The notes below the pieces were generated by a model. It ran no database searches, was not told the DNA's origin, and saw nothing but the letters and a program-made list of their open reading frames with translations. A stretch of DNA of 64,000 bases from Bacillota bacterium. Its GTDB lineage: Bacteria; Bacillota; Clostridia; Lachnospirales; Lachnospiraceae. Numbering within the stretch: position 1 is the stretch's first letter; every line of letters begins with the position of its first letter. The DNA lies in NCBI GenBank assembly GCA_023402845.1, contig JAEYFP010000052.1, forward strand, positions 1 to 64,000. The letters are read 5' to 3'. Below are positions 1 to 7,227 of the stretch, piece after piece. The position numbers were made by a program, and so were the translations under genes.

Positions 1-215
1 CCCGTGATTTGTAGTGTACCGAGTATCCCTATGTAACAATTATAAAAAAGAACTCGCCAAGAGCCAACGTTTTTCATAACGTTTTGTGCCTTGAGCGAAG
101 CGAAAGGAATGGATATAACAATGAAAAGAGCAATGAGGAAATTAGTTTCTTGGAATAAGTACCTTTTCAAAATAATATCTTTTATTAATTAAATAGTTTT
201 CAATGAGGTTGAGTC

Positions 216-668
216 ATGAAAAATCGGAAGATTTTGATTGTATACTTGGTTTTATTATCCTTTTTGACATTATCTATATCTACCATTATTATTAATAAAT
301 ATAAGACTCAAAGCACATTTAATGTTAATGTCACTTCCCCTGTTGAGATAAAGGAGGAATTGATAATAGCACTATTTATAGAGGATATTACCTCCGCCTC
401 TGACGATTTTTACGAGGAATATCTTACAATGACCCCAACTATTTATAATTATGAAATAAAAATTCAAAAAATTTCAAAGGAACTTGGAAAAATAAATATC
501 ACTTTTGGTATCAATCCAATGATAGGGGCACATAATCCAGTCGGATATGACGAAGCATCATATCAGATAGATTCATCCGGAAATAAAACATTTATTAGCT
601 TTGTACATTTAAAAACATGTGATATTCCCGATCATCTAAAGGATATGATAAAAAAAAAGTTACCTTAA
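216..668 (+). CDS. Hypothetical membrane-anchored protein
   Basis: I do not recognise this 150-residue protein. It begins with a short basic stretch and one hydrophobic segment at about residues 5-27, so it is probably a signal-anchored protein with roughly 120 residues outside the membrane. The ATG is preceded by a GAGGT-type ribosome binding site. Only one cysteine, near residue 134, is present, and the C-terminus is lysine-rich. It is the only well-formed plus-strand gene in the first 6.9 kb, and it is clearly richer in A and T than the housekeeping genes that follow, which suggests horizontally acquired DNA. No function is proposed. Confidence 0.6.
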   Translation: MKNRKILIVYLVLLSFLTLSISTIIINKYKTQSTFNVNVTSPVEIKEELIIALFIEDITSASDDFYEEYLTMTPTIYNYEIKIQKISKELGKINITFGINPMIGAHNPVGYDEASYQIDSSGNKTFISFVHLKTCDIPDHLKDMIKKKLP

Positions 669-723
669 ATAACCCTATCTAACCTGCTCCTTAAAATTCT
701 AATTTTATTTGAATTTTAGGTCA

Positions 724-1119
724 TTATCGTTCTCCCTTCTGTAGATTTTTAAGAAATTCAACCAAATATGTCTCACAATCTGCGCTGTTGCAATATTTGG
801 TATCGTAGGTTTTTTTAGATCCGTATTTCTGTTTGCCCTTTTGCAGGAGGTAAACGTGGTACTCATCATTTATCTCATTCGACCACGTGCTTTCCCGCTG
901 CGGATACTCTGCTACGATTAATCGGATGCCATCCTTAAAGTCATATTTATAATAAATGACATTAATATTCTGATCACGATACCATAGGCTCCAGGCCTTG
1001 TATTCATTTAGCCACTTTTTACGCCCCTCGCTATTGCGGAACTTAGTGGCCTGTGGGGCTATATACTTGTCACCTAAGACACAATAATCATTCGATGTAT
1101 CTGGAAAACTGCAACAGCC
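724..1119 (-). pseudogene. Truncated gene remnant, C-terminal 131 codons
   Basis: The minus strand is open for 131 codons to a TAA at 724-726 and reads as a credible protein, rich in Tyr, Lys and Trp and ending in VEFLKNLQKGER. It has no ATG or GTG; the first TTG is only about 17 codons from the end, and a stop lies immediately upstream at 1120-1122. In a different frame the sequence just upstream (about 1100-1170) also reads as protein (FTTERAWLYVEAKAVAVF), so a frameshift near 1105-1120 is likely. The whole looks like a decayed gene of unknown family. An alternative is a programmed frameshift, for which I see no slippery site. Confidence 0.5.
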
Positions 1120-1446
1120 TTAGCTTCAACATATAACCACGCCCTTTCCGTTGTAAATTTAAGATCATTTCGATCTCATTGCACTAACGCTGTATAAAAA
1201 AAACAATCCACAGTTTATGAATTGTTTTTTTAGCAATCTTTAATTATCTTTTCTAATACAATTTATAGCACTTTTCCTACACCATTTTACACCTTTTTAA
1301 TACCATTCTATAATTTTACATGCTAAATCACACCTTTTTAGCATACAATTTTATAGACTTTCATGAGATTTTATCCCTTTTTTATTTTAATCATATCGTT
1401 CAAAAATGGTACAAATTACTGGAACAGCCCTATTTTACGGGATTTT
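1120..1446. other. AT-rich intergenic stretch with phased ACC repeats
   Basis: No credible gene is visible beyond the pseudogene remnant. The stretch contains a weak AACAAT/ATTGTT hairpin followed by T residues (about 1199-1232). It also has ACC-TTT motifs starting at 1281, 1291, 1302 and 1332, close to helical-turn spacing, and an 8-bp inverted repeat ATGCTAAA/TTTAGCAT at 1320-1344. It lies downstream of metA and may be remains of an operator or replication-type iteron array, but this is speculative. Confidence 0.35.
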
Positions 1447-2352
1447 TCACAGTTCAAAAGGTGTCACCTGATATACATAATAATTGAGCCAATTCGTATA
1501 CAAATTATTTGCATGCGAGCGCCACTGCAGACTCGGGCGCTTGCTTGGATCGTCATCTTCATAATAATTTTCCGGGACTTTGATAGAAAGGCCTTTCTCC
1601 ACATCACGCTTATATTCCTTATCAAGCGTAATTCGATCATACTCCGGATGGCCCATAACAAATATCTGCTTCCCTTCTTCGGCAATCGCCAAAAAGACTC
1701 CCGCCTCCTCCGATTCTGCAAGCACGGTCAATTTCTCACAGGCATAAATATCTTCTGATCGCACAGTCGTATGCCTGCTGTGCGGTGCGAGAAAGTAGTC
1801 ATCAAAGCCCCTGAGCAGCGGCTCCTTCCTATTATATACCTTATGTGGATAAATGCCGAACAGCTTTTGGGGAAGAAGATATTTCTCTATTCCAAAATGA
1901 TAATACAATCCCGCCTGCGCCGCCCAGCAAATATGAAACGTCGAGGTTACCTTTGTCTTGGACCATTCCATGATCGTACAAAGTTCCTCCCAATAATCTA
2001 CCTCCGTATATTCCATCTGCTCTACGGGTGCACCGGTAATGATCAGACCGTCGTAATTTTTATGTTTGATTTCATCGAACGTCGTATAGAATTTATTTAA
2101 ATGGTTTACCGATGTGTTCATCGAAACATGAGATTTCACATTCAAAAAGGTGATATCTACCTGCAAAGGTGTATTGGACAGCGCACGAAGCAGCTGCAGC
2201 TCTGTTTCCTGCTTCAGCGGCATCAAATTCAATATGATGATCTGCAAAGGACGAATATCCTGATGCATCGACCGGTTTTCGTCCATCACAAATATATTTT
2301 CATTTTCAAGTATTTCCTTTGCCGGCAACTCGCCCTGTACCTTAATTGGCAT
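1447..2352 (-). CDS. metA: Homoserine O-acetyltransferase (MetA family)
   Basis: The enzyme acylates L-homoserine in the first committed step of methionine synthesis in the cytoplasm. The 301-residue length and start (MPIKVQGELPA) are typical of MetA. The family's catalytic Cys142 (in HICWAAQ), His235 and Glu237 (in MGHPEYD) are all present at the expected positions. Residue 111, in TGAPVEQ, is Glu; in characterised MetA proteins Glu111 favours acetyl-CoA while Gly111 favours succinyl-CoA, so acetyl transfer is the better call despite the family's usual succinyltransferase name. The gene follows rluF-ligA on the same strand after a 171-bp gap that contains its own promoter. I found no S-box riboswitch there. 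Confidence 0.93.
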   Translation of the reverse strand: MPIKVQGELPAKEILENENIFVMDENRSMHQDIRPLQIIILNLMPLKQETELQLLRALSNTPLQVDITFLNVKSHVSMNTSVNHLNKFYTTFDEIKHKNYDGLIITGAPVEQMEYTEVDYWEELCTIMEWSKTKVTSTFHICWAAQAGLYYHFGIEKYLLPQKLFGIYPHKVYNRKEPLLRGFDDYFLAPHSRHTTVRSEDIYACEKLTVLAESEEAGVFLAIAEEGKQIFVMGHPEYDRITLDKEYKRDVEKGLSIKVPENYYEDDDPSKRPSLQWRSHANNLYTNWLNYYVYQVTPFEL

Positions 2353-2441
2353 ATGCTATCCCCGCTTCTTTCTGTAACTATTTTTATTTCTTAAATTTCA
2401 CTGTTTTTAAAATGCATACCATATGGAAGCATTATTTTGTT

Positions 2442-2470
2442 ATTATAATACAAATATCGTTTTTTGTCTC
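2442..2470 (-). promoter_or_regulatory. Putative metA promoter
   Basis: On the minus strand a perfect TATAAT (2442-2447) lies 17 bp from GAGACA (2465-2470), a four-of-six match to the -35 consensus. Transcription would start near 2435, giving a leader of about 85 nt before metA. The region between ligA and metA is otherwise AT-rich and free of obvious hairpins. Confidence 0.5.
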
Positions 2471-2523
2471 CTTTTTTCAAAAAATTCATTATTTCTATCG
2501 TTATTATTCAGCCTACGGCTTTT

Positions 2524-4476
2524 CTATTCCATCATCTTTATCACTTGCTCCTCAGAGATGATCGGGATGCCGAGCTCCTTTGCCTTTTTGTTCTTTGAGG
2601 AGGACGATTCCAAATCATTATTGATGAGATAATCAGTTTTTAAACTGATAGAATTACTTGTTTTGCCGCCCTGCGATTCAAGCGCATTCTTAAGCATGCT
2701 TCGGCTTTCAAATTTCTCCAGACCTCCGGTGATGACAAATGTCTTGCCGGCAATCCTCTTATTGGAGACTTCCAGCCTCGGAATTTCGATTTCAAGCTCT
2801 TTAAGCAGTGCATCAAACTGCCTGTTATTTTCTTCATCAGCAAAATAGGCCGCAAAGCTTTTGGCGATGACTTCTCCCACACCGTCGACCTCGCTTAAGT
2901 GCTCCACGTCCGCATGGCGCAGCTTTTCCAAATCATATGCAAATTCCTTGCAAAGCATTTTTGCATTGGATAACCCGACATTAAAAATACCCAGACTGTA
3001 TATAAGTTTTGGAAGCGATACCTTCCTTGACTTTTCGATGCTCTGCATCAAATTTTGATAGGACTTCTCTCCCAGTCCTTCCATTTTGCAGATTTCCTCT
3101 TTGTGTGAAGAGAGCTTGAAAATATCAGAAAATTCATGAATGAAGCCATGTGCAATGAATTTTTCAAGCGTAGCCTCCGAAAGTCCCTCTACTTTTAAGG
3201 CATCCCTGCTTACAAACAGCGTAAATGCCTTGATTTTTTTTGCGGAGCAGGCCGAATTGATACAGCAAAGTGTTTCCACATCATTTTCCCTTTTAATTTC
3301 CGTATGCCCGCCGCATGCCGGGCACATATCCGGAATCGTGATATTACCGCTTCGCGTCAAGTTTTCTTCTATTTGCGGAATAATCATATTTGCCTTATAG
3401 ACCGTGATTGTATCTCCGATTCCAAGCTGCAGCGACTTTACAATGCTGACATTGTGTACACTCGCCCTGCTGACCGTCGTACCCTCAAGCTCCACCGGTT
3501 CAAAAATGGCAACAGGGTTAATCAGACCTGTTCTGCTCGGACTCCACTCTATTTCCAACAGCGTTGTCTCCCGAATTTCATCCGCCCATTTAAATGCAAT
3601 CGAATTTCTGGGGAACTTGGAGGTTCTGCCGAGCGACTGCCCATATGCGATATCCTCGTAAAGGAGCACCAGTCCGTCCGACGGGATTTTATTTTCTAAA
3701 ACCGCTTCTTCGAAATATTGAATTCTCTCTAAAATATCTGCTTCTGTCACAAGATGATATTCCACCGTCTCAAAGCCTTGCTGTTTCATAAATTCCATCT
3801 GCCGGCTTCTTTTGTTTTCAAAATCGATATCCGCGGCTTTTACAAGAGAAAATGCATAAAAACGCACATTCCTCCTTGCTGTGATTTCATTATTCAGCTG
3901 TCTCACCGAACCGCTGCACAAATTTCTCGGATTCTTATACTTTACTTCGGTTTCCGGCATCTGCTCATTAATTTTATCAAAATCCGCATAACTGATAATC
4001 GCCTCACCACGCAGTACCAGTTCGCCTTTATACGGGATTGAGAGCGGAAGATTTTTGAATGTCCGCGCATTGTTCGTGATGACCTCCCCCACTTCTCCAT
4101 TTCCCCGTGTTACTGCCTTCTGCAGCATACCTTTTTCATATGTCAGCACAATGGTAAGCCCGTCCAGTTTCCAAGAAAGCAGCGCCGAATTCCCTTTCAG
4201 CCAAGCCTTAAGCGCCTCTCTCTCTTTCGTCTTATCGAGAGAAAGCATTGGGCTTTCATGCGTCTCCTTCGGAAGCTCGTCCATCGCCTCATAGCCTACG
4301 CTGACGGTAGGACTCCCCGCGAGTACAGTTCCCAGCTGCTCTTCTAACTTCAAAAGTTCGTCATACAGCTTATCATATTCATAGTTGCTCATAATTTCCG
4401 CATCATCCTGATAATATGCCTTTGACGCTTTCTGAAGTGTGCTTATGAGTTCCTTCATTCTTGCCATATCGTTCAT
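2524..4476 (-). CDS. ligA: NAD-dependent DNA ligase
   Basis: This seals nicks in duplex DNA during replication and repair using NAD+ as adenylate donor. The 650 residues follow the family order. An N-terminal Ia-like domain precedes the adenylation domain, whose nucleotidyl lysine is K103 in SWKLDG. An OB fold follows, then a zinc finger with C385, C388, C405 and C410, helix-hairpin-helix repeats, and a C-terminal BRCT domain starting about residue 570 (GKTFVITGGL). It is slightly shorter than the usual 670 or so residues, and the PMLSLDKT segment differs from the common PMLSLxN, so it may be a divergent paralogue. Its ATG overlaps the rluF stop by 4 bp, implying coupled translation. Confidence 0.92.
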   Translation of the reverse strand: MNDMARMKELISTLQKASKAYYQDDAEIMSNYEYDKLYDELLKLEEQLGTVLAGSPTVSVGYEAMDELPKETHESPMLSLDKTKEREALKAWLKGNSALLSWKLDGLTIVLTYEKGMLQKAVTRGNGEVGEVITNNARTFKNLPLSIPYKGELVLRGEAIISYADFDKINEQMPETEVKYKNPRNLCSGSVRQLNNEITARRNVRFYAFSLVKAADIDFENKRSRQMEFMKQQGFETVEYHLVTEADILERIQYFEEAVLENKIPSDGLVLLYEDIAYGQSLGRTSKFPRNSIAFKWADEIRETTLLEIEWSPSRTGLINPVAIFEPVELEGTTVSRASVHNVSIVKSLQLGIGDTITVYKANMIIPQIEENLTRSGNITIPDMCPACGGHTEIKRENDVETLCCINSACSAKKIKAFTLFVSRDALKVEGLSEATLEKFIAHGFIHEFSDIFKLSSHKEEICKMEGLGEKSYQNLMQSIEKSRKVSLPKLIYSLGIFNVGLSNAKMLCKEFAYDLEKLRHADVEHLSEVDGVGEVIAKSFAAYFADEENNRQFDALLKELEIEIPRLEVSNKRIAGKTFVITGGLEKFESRSMLKNALESQGGKTSNSISLKTDYLINNDLESSSSKNKKAKELGIPIISEEQVIKMME

Positions 4477-5204
4477 CGGTCATTCCTCACATCTTTCAGC
4501 GAATTTCTTAATAGTTCAATTTCTTTTTCGGTCAGCTCTCTGCATTTTCCGTTCGGCAGCTTATCCAGCACAATGTTCATGACGCGGACGCGGATCAGCC
4601 GTTCCACACGATAACCGAGGCAGACGCACATACGGCGTATCTGCCTGTTGAGTCCCTGTGTCAGAATGATCCGAAACTCCCGATCGGACAACGCTTCCGC
4701 CCTGCAGCTTCTCGTCGTAGTATTGAGTTCCTCTAAATAGACACCTCTTCGCAGCTTATCCAAAAATTCCTCTGTAATTCGCCGGTCTACCGTGACGAAA
4801 TATTCTTTTTCATGGCAATTTCGCCCGCGCATCATCCCGTTGATGATATCTCCATCATTTGTCATGATAATCAGGCCTTCCGAATCCTTATCAAGCCGCC
4901 CGCAATAAGTGATTCTCATCGGATAATGAAGGTAATCAATGATATTATTTTTTTCCCGTTTTTCGCTTGTACAGACAATCCCCTTTGGTTTATGGAAAGC
5001 GAGATACACCTTTTTTACTTCCCCTGATATACGGTTTCCATCTACAGTAATTTCCATACCCGGCTGCACACGTGTGCCGTTTTCAGCAAGGCTGCCATCC
5101 ACATAGACACGCCCCTCCTGTATGAGGCGGTCCGCCTCTCTGCGGGAGCAGATTCCCGCATCGGCAATATATTTGTTAATTCTGATTCCATTGTTTTCGG
5201 TCAT
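4473..5204 (-). CDS. rluF: 23S rRNA pseudouridine synthase, RluB/RluF group
   Basis: The protein isomerises a uridine of 23S rRNA to pseudouridine. An N-terminal S4 RNA-binding domain (RINKYIADAGICSRREADR, residues about 7-45) is followed by an RsuA/RluB/E/F catalytic domain with the catalytic aspartate in GRLDKDSEGL. The frame is open for 24 more codons upstream, but the ATG at 5204 has a strong GGAGG ribosome binding site, giving 243 residues. The gene overlaps ligA by 4 bp. Which uridine is modified cannot be told from the sequence; the RluF assignment over RluB or RsuA is moderate. Confidence 0.82.
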   Translation of the reverse strand: MTENNGIRINKYIADAGICSRREADRLIQEGRVYVDGSLAENGTRVQPGMEITVDGNRISGEVKKVYLAFHKPKGIVCTSEKREKNNIIDYLHYPMRITYCGRLDKDSEGLIIMTNDGDIINGMMRGRNCHEKEYFVTVDRRITEEFLDKLRRGVYLEELNTTTRSCRAEALSDREFRIILTQGLNRQIRRMCVCLGYRVERLIRVRVMNIVLDKLPNGKCRELTEKEIELLRNSLKDVRNDR

Positions 5205-5350
5205 GAAGTGGCCTCCGGATAGATGATGACGGGTGCAATTTTCTGATTGCCAGGCAATCATCCGGCAGTGCTGCAAGCACGGCCCCTGCCTGAATTTTTA
5301 TCTGATTTTACCCTAACGTACATTATAACTTATTTTGAAGAAAGAATAAA

Positions 5351-5518
5351 GAGTTTGCCTTGGCAAACTCGTCCACGGAGCAATTTCCTGTCTAGAACAA
5401 AAGTGTGCTCCGCACATTCTCACGACCAACACTTTGGCAGCACAGCTTTTGTTCCGCGCGCGCAGCTGTGCATATTATTTTATTTATTTAATAGGGAAAT
5501 CCGTAGGAATTTCCTATT
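5351..5518 (+). repeat. Palindromic interspersed repeat, copy A with flanking hairpins
   Basis: The unit starts at 5395 with GAACAAAAGTGTGCT and continues to GCAGCACAGCTTTTGTTC and a GCGCGCAGC segment. Its left and right arms, AACAAAAG-TGTGCT and AGCACA-CTTTTGTT, are complementary apart from a one-base insertion, so the unit folds as a long hairpin. A perfect 9-bp hairpin (GAGTTTGCC/GGCAAACTC, 5351-5370) precedes it and an AATAGGGAAAT/AATTTCCTATT hairpin (5490-5518) follows. It lies between rluF and copZ with no gene in it. Copies B, C and D are listed separately. Confidence 0.7.
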
Positions 5519-5521
5519 AAA

Positions 5522-5642
5522 GAACAAAAGTGTGCTTCGCCCACTCTCGCGATCATTTGCTCCGGCCGCACAGCTTTTGTTCCGCGCGCAAAGCTGCGCA
5601 TAAAATTTTATTATATAGGAAATTCGAAGCAATTTCCTATAT
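5522..5642 (+). repeat. Palindromic interspersed repeat, copy B
   Basis: This is a near-identical copy 127 bp after copy A in the same orientation: GAACAAAAGTGTGCTTCGC, then GCACAGCTTTTGTTCCGCGCG. It is again followed by a hairpin built on TATAGGAAATT/AATTTCCTATA (5613-5642). Open frames through it are by-products of the repeat. Confidence 0.7.
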
Positions 5643-5644
5643 AA

Positions 5645-5698
5645 TAAAAAAGTATCTTCGACACTCAAGTCCCGCTTTGGGGCTAAGCATCGAAGATA
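5645..5698 (-). terminator. Rho-independent terminator of copZ
   Basis: Read on the minus strand, TATCTTCGA (5690-5698) pairs with TCGAAGATA (5653-5661), with an inner AGCCCC/GGGACT pairing, followed by a T-run at 5645-5650. It lies 44 bp after the copZ stop. A related hairpin with the same AAAAAAGTATCTTC arm is found at 8629-8689. Confidence 0.7.
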
Positions 5699-5741
5699 GT
5701 TTCACTTCTGATGTATGAAATACCGTTTCGTATCGGACAGG

Positions 5742-5948
5742 TTAAATCACTTGATAACCTGTATCGTTTATCGCTTTGACAATTTGCTCCGTGCTCACAG
5801 CGGCTGCATCATACTCGATGGCAGCTTCTTTCCTGCGCTTGTTTGCCTTAACCTTTTTGATTCCGGGCAATTTCCGTACTGCGTCCTGTACTGCGATTTC
5901 GCAATGTCCGCAAGACATCCCCTCGACTTTAAGCTTCAGTTTTTCCAT
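5742..5948 (-). CDS. copZ: CopZ-like heavy-metal-binding chaperone
   Basis: This 68-residue protein is a single heavy-metal-associated (HMA) domain of ferredoxin-like fold. Its metal site is GMSCGHC (residues 10-16, cysteines 13 and 16), the signature of copper chaperones and of the N-terminal domains of copper ATPases. It probably binds Cu(I) in the cytoplasm. No copA or csoR gene is adjacent, so the copper assignment rests on the motif alone. It has its own terminator downstream and sits between repeat copies B and C. Confidence 0.8.
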   Translation of the reverse strand: MEKLKLKVEGMSCGHCEIAVQDAVRKLPGIKKVKANKRRKEAAIEYDAAAVSTEQIVKAINDTGYQVI

Positions 5949-6011
5949 AACGATTACCGCCTTTCCCGTCTGTCCTTGATGGCATTAAAAGCCTGCCCTC
6001 CTAAATAAAAT

Positions 6012-6092
6012 ATTATGCGCAGCTGCACGCCGAACAAAAGCCGTGCTGCCAGAATATTTGATCGCGAGAGTGGGCGAAGTACACTTTTGTTC
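6012..6092 (-). repeat. Palindromic interspersed repeat, copy C (inverted)
   Basis: This is a reverse-orientation copy of the repeat at 5395 and 5522, lying between the end of bioY and the start of copZ. Read on the minus strand it runs GAACAAAAGTGTACTTCGCC, CTCTCGCGATCA, then GGCAGCACGGCTTTTGTTC and GCAGCTGCGCATA. Several compensating or neutral changes relative to copy B leave the stem intact. Confidence 0.65.
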
Positions 6093-6140
6093 CTGTCCCT
6101 ATCATGCACCAAAAAAGACTCCCTGTCAATGTCTTGCAAG

Positions 6141-6683
6141 TTAATTAGATAAGCCTGCCTTTTCCAGCCGTTGTCTGATGATAGGGCCAGCAAATAGTAC
6201 AATGATAATTTTAATTAAATCTCCCAGAATGAAAGGAATCACGCCTGCCCATAAGGCGGCTTGAAATGTCATCTTTGCCTGATAAGCGAGCCAGGCAGTT
6301 CCAAACAAGTAAAGGATTATGGTCCCAAGCAGCATCCCGCATAATGCAGGCAGCTTCTTTCCATCAAATTTTTCAATAAAAATACCGGCGACGATCGCCA
6401 TAAAAAAATATCCGACAAGATATCCGCCCGTTGGGCCGAACAGCTTTGCCGGGCCGCTTGAGAACCCGGAAAATACCGGCACACCGATCAGACCAATCAA
6501 CAGGTATAATAATAGGCTGATGGCCCCCTTCCATGTTCCGAGCAGATAAATGCTTAAAAAAATAGCAAAATTAGCTAGCGACAGCGGTATCACTCCAATT
6601 GGAATAGTAAACGGAGCCAAAACGCATATTACCGCCGTCATTACACCAATCATCGCCATTTGTGCAATATTAATCTTCTTCAT
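6141..6683 (-). CDS. bioY: Biotin transporter substrate-binding subunit BioY
   Basis: BioY is the membrane S-component of the energy-coupling-factor (ECF) biotin transporter. The 180-residue protein is almost wholly hydrophobic, with five or six membrane segments and the family motif GPTGGYLVGY near residue 90. The ATG at 6683 was chosen because GAGGAGG lies 9 nt upstream; 36 further codons are open but include the promoter leader. The ECF ATPase and EcfT genes are not in this window, as is usual for a stand-alone BioY sharing a common module. A BirA-type operator overlaps the promoter, which also supports biotin as substrate. Confidence 0.93.
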   Translation of the reverse strand: MKKINIAQMAMIGVMTAVICVLAPFTIPIGVIPLSLANFAIFLSIYLLGTWKGAISLLLYLLIGLIGVPVFSGFSSGPAKLFGPTGGYLVGYFFMAIVAGIFIEKFDGKKLPALCGMLLGTIILYLFGTAWLAYQAKMTFQAALWAGVIPFILGDLIKIIIVLFAGPIIRQRLEKAGLSN

Positions 6684-6762
6684 TTTTAAAAACCTCCTCA
6701 TTTTTCTTCTGTCGCATTTATTGAAATCACTAATAAGATACTTTTTTGCTTCAAGCTTTTTT

Positions 6763-6820
6763 ATTATACAAATCTTTTTTTCTATTGTCAACTATATTTT
6801 ATAAACTAGGGTGACAATAG
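6763..6820 (-). promoter_or_regulatory. bioY promoter overlapped by BirA-type operator
   Basis: On the minus strand a perfect TTGACA (6786-6791) is 17 bp from a perfect TATAAT (6763-6768). The -35 lies inside an inverted repeat, CTATTGTCAAC (6782-6792) and GGTGACAATAG (6810-6820), matching at 10 of 11 positions with a 17-bp spacer. This fits the BirA box layout TTGTTAACC-N15-GGTTAACAA with about 7 of 9 matches per arm. Biotin-loaded BirA would block RNA polymerase. Confidence 0.78.
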
Positions 6821-6903
6821 AATTTTTCTGTGATTTGATGCATATTATATTAAATTTGGGGAACTCTATCATTGCAGACTTGTTGGTTCAGAAGGAGGAC
6901 GCA

Positions 6904-7101
6904 ATGAAAGTAATAGATGGAATTGCTTTGACCGTAGTTATTATCGGCGCAATCAATTGGGGGCTTATCGGCTTCTTTAACTTTAATCTTGTAGACAGCA
7001 TCTTTGGTACCATGTCGATCATGTCCCGTATTATTTATGCATTAGTCGGCATCTGCGGTTTATATGCAATCAAATTTTTTATGAGACTTGGAAACGATTA
7101 A
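6904..7101 (+). CDS. DUF378 family small membrane protein
   Basis: A 65-residue protein with two hydrophobic segments (about residues 4-24 and 40-60). It carries the DUF378 hallmark of a first helix ending in GAINWGLIGFF and a second ending in GLYAI. The ATG at 6904 follows a perfect AGAAGGAGG site. Its function is unknown across the family. It is transcribed divergently from bioY and is followed at once by a terminator, so it is a single-gene unit. Confidence 0.85.
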   Translation: MKVIDGIALTVVIIGAINWGLIGFFNFNLVDSIFGTMSIMSRIIYALVGICGLYAIKFFMRLGND

Positions 7102-7109
7102 AAAAGAAA

Positions 7110-7147
7110 AAAACCGCTGACCTTATGATTAGGCCGGCGGTCTTTTT
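7110..7147 (+). terminator. Terminator of the DUF378 gene
   Basis: ACCGCTGACC and GGCCGGCGGT pair across a TTATGATTA loop and are followed by TCTTTTT. The hairpin begins 9 bp after the stop codon. Confidence 0.75.
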
Positions 7148-7227
7148 ATGTATTTCATTTTTATCTAATTGAGGCTTTCCCAGTTCCACCCCATAGTCAA
7201 CATCTCTCCTCACAGGGCATTTTAATT

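Noticed and set aside
109..195. A 28-codon plus-strand frame starting ATGGATATAACAATG
   Set aside because: Very short, in AT-rich DNA, no recognisable product; it is probably leader sequence of the gene at 216.
1363..1758. A long plus-strand frame opposite metA
   Set aside because: It is antisense to a well-conserved gene and has no site or homology-like features.
2353..2523. SAM (S-box) riboswitch upstream of metA
   Set aside because: The leader is short and AT-rich without the conserved S-box stems; only a plain promoter is visible.
5395..5668. Open frames of 60 or more codons on both strands through repeat copies A and B
   Set aside because: They follow the palindromic repeat and have no ribosome binding site or protein-like composition.
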